DNA of 35,811 nt from Alphaproteobacteria bacterium UBA6038. Its GTDB lineage: Bacteria; Pseudomonadota; Alphaproteobacteria; Micropepsales; Micropepsaceae. The notes beneath the pieces were generated by a model. That model saw only the letters and a program-made list of their open reading frames with translations, had not been told where the DNA came from and did not search any database. The position numbers and the translations under genes were made by a program. How positions within the stretch are numbered: position 1 is the first letter of the stretch; each line of letters begins with the position of its first letter. Shown here piece after piece: positions 30,489 to 35,811 of this stretch. The DNA lies in assembly GCA_002429315.1 (NCBI GenBank), contig DIZC01000122.1, positions 1 to 35,811 of the forward strand. Direction: 5' to 3'.

Positions 30489-32036
30489 CTACTTGCTGCG
30501 CGTCACCTCGACGGTGAAGGAGGAAGTGTTCTCCTTCAGCACCGCCACGGAAACCAGATAGGTGCGGTTGGAGTAGGTTTGTCCCGCCTGAAACAGAGCA
30601 TTGCCCAGCGCATAGGACGGCCAGCGGCGGCCTCCGGAGTTGCACTTCCCGCTGTCGTAATCGCCCGGCGTGGCATCGATCGGCACCACCCAGCCGCTCT
30701 GGTTGTTGAAGAAGCAGCCGCCGCCGATGGCGGCGCGGTCCGCCTTGAAATCCTGAACCAGCACGCCGTCGCCCGGCTCGCCCTTCTCGTAAGGCTTGCT
30801 GTGGATGCGGGCTTCGACGGTGAGGTAGTGCGCGTGCGCGCCCGTGCAGTCCAGGCCGGCAAGACAGATCTTGATCAGCTTCACCGCGCTCTTCAGCGGC
30901 CAGGCGTTGGCTTCGAGCGTGACGGTTTTGGTCGCCGGCGCGGTGAACACCACCTCATTCGCGGCCGGAATCCAGCCGAGATAATCCTTGTGCGGAGCAA
31001 TATAGCCGTCGCCCGGCGCCGCGCAGTAGAGCGTCACCGCTTGGCCGCGATTGTTTGCCGAAAGGTAGCGGCCGCATTCCGTCTTGGCCACCGGAGTCCG
31101 CATGCTCATCACGTCCCAAGGACTGTCGTAGGAGTAATACGCCCATCCCGAATGCGGCAGGCCGAGCGCATGGCCGAGCTCGTGCGCGTAAAACGAGGTG
31201 TCCTGACCCCAGGGCGCTTCCCAGGTGCCGTGATAGATCTTGTTGTTGTAAATGAAGCCGCCGCCCCACGAGCAGCAGTCGAGATCGTCGTTCAGGACGA
31301 AATTGATGGCGTCGTACACCGAGGTGTCGATGCCCACACGAGCGGCCAGCGTCATGCCATCCTTCGCGATCGCAGCGACATCGGCGCAGCTTGAGTTCGC
31401 GCCGCAATTCGCGTAATGGCTCTTGCCATAGGGCAGGGTCAGCCAGCCGGTCGGGTTCAGTCCGCCCACGCCGCCGACATCGGCCAGCCACTGCAGCTTC
31501 CCCCACGACGTCTTGGCGAAGAAGCCGTTGATGGTCGCCGGAATGTTCGATCCGGTGACGGGGACGGTTGGATTGGTCAGGTCGGCATAGAACTCCGGAA
31601 TATGCGGCTGCTGGGAATCCCCGCTGTATCTGAGCAGGATATACAGCGTCCGCTTCAGGCCTGTCGTTGGCGGCGGTTCCGACTGCGTGCCTTGCACACC
31701 GGCCGTAAGGCGGCTGACGACAACCGCCCGCCGCCCGCTTGCATCGGTGATCTTGCGGCCCTGCACCACCACCGGCTTGCCGAAATTGCGGATGGCGGTG
31801 TTCCGCTGGGCGGCGCCGATCTGCAGCGGATAGGCGGTGCCATCCGGCAACGTCAGGGTGAAGCGCACCGCGCCTCCAGGCATCCGGGGAGGCGGATCGC
31901 CCCACACGACCGTGAGCACTCCCTCCAGCCGCTCGGCGGATTGCGCGAGCGCCGGCGTGGCGGCGGATGCGGTAAGCGCGCCGGCGCTGAGAATGAGCGC
32001 AGCGCACAAAAAGCGGCGAATGCGAAAGCGTCTCAT
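30489..32036 (-). CDS. Secreted metzincin-like zinc metalloprotease
   Basis: A 515-residue secreted protein. Signal peptide RRFLCAALILSAGALTASA. The zinc site is the extended HELGHALGLPH (His285, Glu286, His289, His295) followed by a Met-turn WDVMSMR (Met310/Met312) about 15 residues later, the metzincin signature. Paired cysteines (ANCGANSSCADV, DLDCCSWGGG, KICLAGLDC) suggest disulfides. The N-terminal 120 residues look like a separate beta domain, probably a propeptide or adhesive domain. Overall pattern is nearest to M6/M43-like or uncharacterised metzincins; the exact family is not settled. Not obviously part of the oxidase operon; 197 bases separate it from the ATP-grasp gene upstream. 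Confidence 0.9.
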   Translation of the reverse strand: MRRFRIRRFLCAALILSAGALTASAATPALAQSAERLEGVLTVVWGDPPPRMPGGAVRFTLTLPDGTAYPLQIGAAQRNTAIRNFGKPVVVQGRKITDASGRRAVVVSRLTAGVQGTQSEPPPTTGLKRTLYILLRYSGDSQQPHIPEFYADLTNPTVPVTGSNIPATINGFFAKTSWGKLQWLADVGGVGGLNPTGWLTLPYGKSHYANCGANSSCADVAAIAKDGMTLAARVGIDTSVYDAINFVLNDDLDCCSWGGGFIYNNKIYHGTWEAPWGQDTSFYAHELGHALGLPHSGWAYYSYDSPWDVMSMRTPVAKTECGRYLSANNRGQAVTLYCAAPGDGYIAPHKDYLGWIPAANEVVFTAPATKTVTLEANAWPLKSAVKLIKICLAGLDCTGAHAHYLTVEARIHSKPYEKGEPGDGVLVQDFKADRAAIGGGCFFNNQSGWVVPIDATPGDYDSGKCNSGGRRWPSYALGNALFQAGQTYSNRTYLVSVAVLKENTSSFTVEVTRSK

Positions 32037-32233
32037 GGCCGGCCCCTCAATTGGCCGTAATGCTCGGCCGATCGCCGGTGGCGGTCAATCACAAATGATG
32101 TGCGATGGGGCAAGAATTGCGCTGCCAGCGGCAGAAATTTCCCCAAGGCGGCAACTTTGCCGGGCGAAGCCCGCCGCCAACCGATCCTTGCCTTCGCGCG
32201 ACAAGTCGCTTGTTCAACAGCCGCCGCCGGCGA

Positions 32234-33451
32234 TCAGCGCGCGACTTCGATACGGATGCGCGCCAGCGCGTCGTTGGCGGCAGACAGCGCCGCCTCGCGC
32301 GAGGCGCCGGTTGCGAGCACCATGGCGGCGGAGGGCCGCTTGTCGCCCGGCGGCGGAATGATGTCGCCTGGGGCGGCGGTAATCACCACTTCCTGGACGC
32401 CAGGAATTTCGCGCGCCTGCTCGGCGCCGGAAATGTGCGTGACCCGCCCGGCTTGCGGAAAAGCATAGCGCTGCACCACCGGGATTTGCTGCTTCGGTGT
32501 GAGGTCTTCCGCAGAGACCGACTCGCCGAGCGCCACGCGGATCGCCGCGCCGATGAAATCGACTCCGGTGTTGAGCGGAATCTCGTGGGTGCAGAAGAAG
32601 CCGCCGGAAAGGCGCGCCGCCAGTTCGATCAAGTAAGGCTCGCCGTTGTGGACGACGATGTCGCCTTTGACGGTTCCGTTGGTCACGCCCAGCGCGGTTG
32701 CCGCCTGGGCCACAACGTCCCTGACCTTCGCCTGGATATCCGGCGGCAAATGGCTGGGGAGATCGTCCCCGTTTTCGACAAAGAACGGCGCGTAGCGTTC
32801 GACGAATTCGTAGTTGCGATCCGAGAATCCGGGCGTGTAGCAACGTCCGTCGATCACGACCGATTCCGTTGAGACCTGCGGCCCCTCCAGGTATTCCTCC
32901 ACCATCACCCGCTGGGTCGGCGAGTGCTGGCGCGCAAGCGCAAACGCGCGGTCCAGATCCTTCACCTGCGCGATCCGCTGCACGCCGCCGCTTCCGCGGC
33001 TGTCGACCGGCTTGATGACGAGGTTGTGACAGCGCTCGATGGCAAAGCGCTGCAGCGCCTGCACGGTGGCCACCGGTGAAAACCACGGGATCGGCAGCCC
33101 GGCCGCGAGAAAGCGCTGCTTCATCGCAAGCTTGTCGCTGGCCACGGTTGCGGTGTCGCGCGAAATGCCCGGAACCCTGAGCCGCTCGGCCACGGCGGCA
33201 ACCGTTAGCGGCGCATCCGCCGCCACGCAGATGACGCCGTCGATCTTGCGAATCTTGCGGCTGTAGCGCTCGGCGGCCGCTGCCGTTTCGTCTGGGCTGT
33301 AGACATCGGCGATCAGGCAGGAATCGGAATGGGCAAAGCCCGGAGCCGCCACGTCGCGATCCGACACCACGACGTAAAGCCCCATTTCCTTGGCGCGCTT
33401 CGCCGCGTCGGCCGCTTCGATTCCGCCGGAAACGATCAGCAAGGTCTTCAT
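32234..33451 (-). CDS. ATP-grasp domain ligase
   Basis: A 405-residue ATP-grasp enzyme with the N-terminal Rossmann-like preATP domain (MKTLLIVSGGIEAADAAKR), an A-domain with LVIKPVDSRGSGGVQRI (Lys for ATP, flexible glycine loop), the hinge VMVEEYLEGPQVSTESVV and the metal site YLIELAARLSGGFF (Glu and Asn-like positions). Members join a carboxylate to an amine or thiol through an acyl-phosphate. The substrate cannot be read from sequence; it resembles the CarB/PurK-like and dapdiamide/BacD-like groups. It lies 42 bases after a zinc-ribbon methyltransferase, same strand, so the two likely modify one substrate, perhaps a surface sugar or small metabolite. Confidence 0.88.
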   Translation of the reverse strand: MKTLLIVSGGIEAADAAKRAKEMGLYVVVSDRDVAAPGFAHSDSCLIADVYSPDETAAAAERYSRKIRKIDGVICVAADAPLTVAAVAERLRVPGISRDTATVASDKLAMKQRFLAAGLPIPWFSPVATVQALQRFAIERCHNLVIKPVDSRGSGGVQRIAQVKDLDRAFALARQHSPTQRVMVEEYLEGPQVSTESVVIDGRCYTPGFSDRNYEFVERYAPFFVENGDDLPSHLPPDIQAKVRDVVAQAATALGVTNGTVKGDIVVHNGEPYLIELAARLSGGFFCTHEIPLNTGVDFIGAAIRVALGESVSAEDLTPKQQIPVVQRYAFPQAGRVTHISGAEQAREIPGVQEVVITAAPGDIIPPPGDKRPSAAMVLATGASREAALSAANDALARIRIEVAR

Positions 33452-33493
33452 CGGAAATAAAGCCCGCCGTTCACGGTTGCGGCGAACGGTTCA

Positions 33494-34666
33494 TCAGGCC
33501 GCCTTGCGCAGGTGGGCGCGCTGAAGCAGATCGGAATAGGTGATGATCTCCGCTCGTGGCGCGAGCTGGTGCGCTTCGGCGCAGATCTCGTCGGCAAATC
33601 CGCGCGACATGACGATCACGACGTCGGGGTTCGCGCGCGCCAGCGATTCCGGCGCGTCCAGCGGCCGGCCGAAACGGCTGTCCACGTGCTTGAGCAGGTG
33701 CTGGTCGATGAGATGCGAAAGCATCGCGGGCACGAAACCGCCGTGAACCACCAGGCTGTCGAACAGGCGCCCGGCGCCCCAGATTGCCACGCGCTTCGGC
33801 GCCATTGCCGCGATCTCCGCGGCGACGAAGGTGAGTGCCGCGAGATTGCGCGCGCGGGCGGCCTGATAGGCGGAAATCAGCCGGGCCGCTTCCGCGACTT
33901 CGCGGGAATCGGCGAGCAGCGGCCGCGCGCCGCAATTCATCTTGCGCGCGACAATCAGGAGGTTTTTGCGATCGGCCAGATCCGGTGCCGCAACGACGAC
34001 GAAGCCTGCGGCTGAGACGAGCCGCATCAGGGTGCGGGCGGAGAAATGATACAGGTGCTTGTCGATGAACCATTCCTCGGCGATGTCGCCGGAGTCGATC
34101 AGCGCGATGTTCGGCGCATCGAGGATCAGCAAGCCGCCGGGCTTCAGCCCCCGCCAGTGATCGGCGAGCACCCGCGCCGGCTCGGCGAGATGCTGAATGG
34201 TGTGGCAGGAATGGACGATATCGAAGCGTTCGGTTTCGAGCGCGGCATCCTCGATGCGGGCGCAAACGACCTCGGTGCGCTCGGCATGAGCACAGGACTC
34301 CGCGATGCGCGCGTCGGGTTCTATCGCGGTGATCGCCGCATGGGGCGCTGTCTGCAGCATCGCCTGCACGAAACTGCCGCGATTGGAACCGACGTCGAGA
34401 ACCGAAAGGTCGCCGTTGAAATCGGCATGGCGCTTGAGGGCGGCAATCGCCGCCTGGGTGCGGAAACTCTTTCCGGTGCGCACATCGCCCCAATCCGCGC
34501 CGCCGGAGATCGCTGCGGGCGCACGGCCCGCGCGATCGATGCGCGGCAGGCTTTGCACCAGCCCGCAACAGTCGCAGAGGTAAACCTTCAGGCCGCGTGT
34601 CGAGCCGTGGGGCTCGTAGATCTGGAGCAGATCGGCGCGGCGGCAGAGTTCGCAAATATCGCTCAT
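33494..34666 (-). CDS. SAM-dependent methyltransferase with N-terminal zinc ribbon
   Basis: A 390-residue class I methyltransferase. An N-terminal zinc ribbon has Cys5 and Cys8 (ICELCRRA) with Cys31/33/34 (LCDCCGLVQ). The SAM site is VLDVGSNRGSFV (about residues 89-100), then EPDARIAE, FDIVHSCHTIQHL and LKPGGLLILDAPN. A C-terminal domain with RVAIWGAGRLFDSLVV has a nucleotide-binding-like glycine pattern. This architecture (zinc ribbon, methyltransferase, C-terminal alpha/beta domain) is that of sugar C-methyltransferases of the NDP-hexose type, so a role in polysaccharide or secondary metabolism is plausible. First gene of the minus-strand pair. The 215 bases upstream to the tRNA show nothing I can identify. 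Confidence 0.88.
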   Translation of the reverse strand: MSDICELCRRADLLQIYEPHGSTRGLKVYLCDCCGLVQSLPRIDRAGRAPAAISGGADWGDVRTGKSFRTQAAIAALKRHADFNGDLSVLDVGSNRGSFVQAMLQTAPHAAITAIEPDARIAESCAHAERTEVVCARIEDAALETERFDIVHSCHTIQHLAEPARVLADHWRGLKPGGLLILDAPNIALIDSGDIAEEWFIDKHLYHFSARTLMRLVSAAGFVVVAAPDLADRKNLLIVARKMNCGARPLLADSREVAEAARLISAYQAARARNLAALTFVAAEIAAMAPKRVAIWGAGRLFDSLVVHGGFVPAMLSHLIDQHLLKHVDSRFGRPLDAPESLARANPDVVIVMSRGFADEICAEAHQLAPRAEIITYSDLLQRAHLRKAA

Positions 34667-34881
34667 CGGAATTCGCCCGGACAGAAGACGGTAACCATCT
34701 TCGGGCCAACGTCGTTAACAATTCGCTACGTATTCCGCGCGTCCGGCATGGCCGAGCGCCACCATCGTCGCCGGCGCAGCGTCGCGTGCGTCCGGATTCC
34801 TGCATCCTTGCGGCACGGCTGTGCAGACGGTAGACAGGGGCCGCGCCAGCCTGTGGGCCACGAGCGCAGTGCGAAAGGTAA

Positions 34882-34920
34882 GCCGCCTTAGCTCAGCCGG
34901 TAGAGCAACGCATTCGTAAT
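34882..34920 (+). tRNA. tRNA-Thr(CGT), 5' half only
   Basis: The sequence GCCGCCTTAGCTCAGCCGG then TAGAGCAACGCATTCGTAAT is the acceptor 5' strand, D arm, anticodon 5' stem (ACGCA) and loop (TTCGTAA) of an alphaproteobacterial tRNA-Thr with anticodon CGT. After the loop the expected stem GCGT and the T arm are missing; the sequence runs into TTAATTTGATG. No 3' half with GTTCGAATCCC occurs in the following 890 bases. Either an integration or excision has split it, or the contig is chimeric at this point. tRNA-Thr is a frequent integrase target. Confidence 0.85.
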
Positions 34921-34992
34921 TTAATTTGATGTTGCTTATGCTGTCTCATAGCAGCGCCTAGCCCCTTCATCTCTTGTGTTTTCGCCTTGATA

Positions 34993-35014
34993 CAATGTGC
35001 ATGGAGGCACATTG
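34993..35014. repeat. 8-bp perfect inverted repeat upstream of integrase
   Basis: CAATGTGC and GCACATTG form perfect arms around ATGGAG. It lies 56 bases before the integrase start, and TACAAT just in front (34991-34996) resembles a -10. It could be a regulator or integrase-arm site. The role is inferred from position only. Confidence 0.5.
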
Positions 35015-35069
35015 GAAATCACGCGTCCGCGTATCACGCGCGAGAGACAGCCGAGACATGGAGGATGCA

Positions 35070-35375
35070 ATGCGGCTCACCGACCTCTCAATCAAGGCAT
35101 TGAAAGCGCCGGAGAATGGCGCTTGCATCTATCAGGACGACACGCTCACCGGCTTCGGAGTCAGAATTACTGCCGATGGCGTTAGGAGTTGGTGCTCACG
35201 CACGGCGTTACGCACGGTGCAGGTCGTTTACGCTTTGCTTTTAAATGAAAATGAACCAGAGCTATTGCATCTGATAGTGAAGCGCGTCACTTTTGTTTGG
35301 TACTTATGCATGACGTTTGATCGCGCGGGGGATGTACTTGAGCATTTAAAGGCGCTCGTGCACGAGAAGCTGTAA
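35070..35375 (+). pseudogene. Tyrosine integrase N-terminus fused to unrelated sequence
   Basis: ATG 35070, with GGAGG five bases upstream, begins MRLTDLSIKALKAPENG and continues YQDDTLTGFGVRITADG. This is the N-terminal DNA-binding (DUF4102-like) domain of island and P4-type tyrosine integrases. Likeness ends near 35195. From there the frame continues as TVQVVYALLLNENEPELLHL and FVWYLCMTFDRAGDVLEHLK to a TAA at 35373, unlike an integrase. An 8-bp direct repeat ACGCACGG (35198-35205 and 35210-35217) sits exactly at the breakpoint, suggesting recombination or deletion. The catalytic R-H-R-Y domain is absent, so it is inactive. Confidence 0.7.
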
Positions 35376-35501
35376 CTAGTCCGCGACCACGCAATCAAAT
35401 ACGACGCTGGCAAGATGGAGACTGTCAAAGAGGCAGACTCGCGCAGCGAAACGGAGAACGAAACTGATGAGGAGATCAACCCCGAGGATATACCGTTCTA
35501 A
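35376..35501 (+). other. Acidic C-terminal frame ending in DIPF
   Basis: Directly after the TAA at 35373-35375, in the same frame, 41 codons read VRDHAIKYDAGKMETVKEAD and then an acidic run ending EEINPEDIPF before TAA at 35499. A short acidic tail ending DIPF is the hallmark of single-stranded DNA-binding proteins (SSB), whose last residues recruit partners. So this may be the end of a phage or plasmid SSB-like protein, separated from its N-terminus by a stop codon. Only the tail is seen, so the call is tentative. Confidence 0.35.
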
Positions 35502-35811
35502 TTAGAGGCAATGGGTGTTCATCTGTCAGTTAGAAATCGGGCGCTAAGAGTGACAGACCACACCCAGCTAGAAGCGAGGCTGGTGCTAGGGTCTAGGAGG
35601 CAATTAACAACGGTATTTTTGAGCCCCAAAAAACTTACGATGCATCAAATGGAAAGCACGGACGTTTAAACCTACGTCGAATGCGAGTATATGACGGTGC
35701 GTTGCGAGTCCGAACCTCGGACCTAAGATTCTAGGCCATAACTAATAGTAGGGGTTCCCCCTAGGAGCTAGTGACATGTCACTGGTGATGACCTGAGCCC
35801 CTGAACCTCAT
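35502..35811. other. Non-coding tail with palindromes, no gene seen
   Basis: No convincing coding frame, tRNA or rRNA is present in these 310 bases. It holds several short dyads: AGGGG-TTC-CCCCT (35750-35762), CTAG-GAG-CTAG (35761-35771), GTGACATGTCAC (35771-35782) and CGAG-TCCGAAC-CTCG (from about 35705). CTAG tetramers, rare elsewhere in the window, are frequent here. The composition suggests phage or plasmid DNA, or a misassembled contig end. Confidence 0.6.

Noticed and set aside
34913..35811. Group I intron interrupting tRNA-Thr at the anticodon loop
   Set aside because: The break point fits such introns, but no 3' exon, no conserved P7/G-binding elements and no homing endonuclease could be seen; the integrase start favours an integration scar.

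Overview
The window reads as a high-GC alphaproteobacterial chromosome fragment, most likely Hyphomicrobiales (Rhizobiales) or a close relative. The main reasons are the fabI-fabB-fabA cluster next to a divergent Irr-type Fur regulator, two Irr-box-like palindromes, a caa3-type oxidase operon like those of Bradyrhizobium, and intergenic palindromes of the GTCATCCCCGG / CATGGCCG type common in that order. The first 17 bases are the Tn5 mosaic end of a tagmentation library, so the left edge is a contig end and not biology. No species can be named from the sequence alone.

Layout. 18-2717 (minus): unsaturated fatty acid synthesis (fabA, fabB, fabI) followed by the cut-off start of a secreted protein. 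2781-6007 (plus): irr, then a rubrerythrin, a GlpC/HdrD-like Fe-S protein and a DUF3501 protein. One 17-bp Irr-box-like palindrome lies between fabA and irr and another just upstream of rubrerythrin. I read the rubrerythrin / Fe-S / DUF3501 trio as an iron-controlled peroxide or redox-stress module whose biochemistry is not established; it is the best candidate here for an under-described system. 6069-11345: accessory DNA with a GFA-fold protein, a stop-less repetitive ORF, an unknown membrane coiled-coil protein, a tandem pair of Rap1a/Tai-like secreted proteins, a HAD hydrolase, and an orphan BrnA antitoxin with a 33-codon remnant of its BrnT toxin.

11457-25583: mostly metabolic and detoxification genes. 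They are an MBL-fold hydrolase with an altered metal motif, two adjacent glutathione transferases, a PAS_5 protein, a type-B carboxylesterase, a second BrnTA pair with both genes frameshifted, a GloVer-repeat secreted protein, a zinc alcohol dehydrogenase, an amidase, a small secreted protein, a limonene-monooxygenase-like flavin enzyme, a serine beta-lactamase-like hydrolase, a membrane protein and a second GFA-fold protein. 25569-30247 (minus): a caa3 cytochrome oxidase operon (II with cytochrome c domain, I, III, a 118-aa membrane protein, CtaG) in which all four junctions are 4-nt start/stop overlaps. 30489-34666 (minus): a secreted metzincin-like protease, an ATP-grasp ligase and a zinc-ribbon methyltransferase.

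34882-35811: the 5' half of a tRNA-Thr(CGT) gene stops at the anticodon loop and runs into DNA of different composition. That DNA holds the N-terminus of a tyrosine integrase and an acidic frame ending in an SSB-like DIPF tail. This is the edge of an integrated element, a decayed remnant of one, or a misassembly. Single-base frameshifts, the tRNA junction and the right-hand tail are the places to verify against raw reads.
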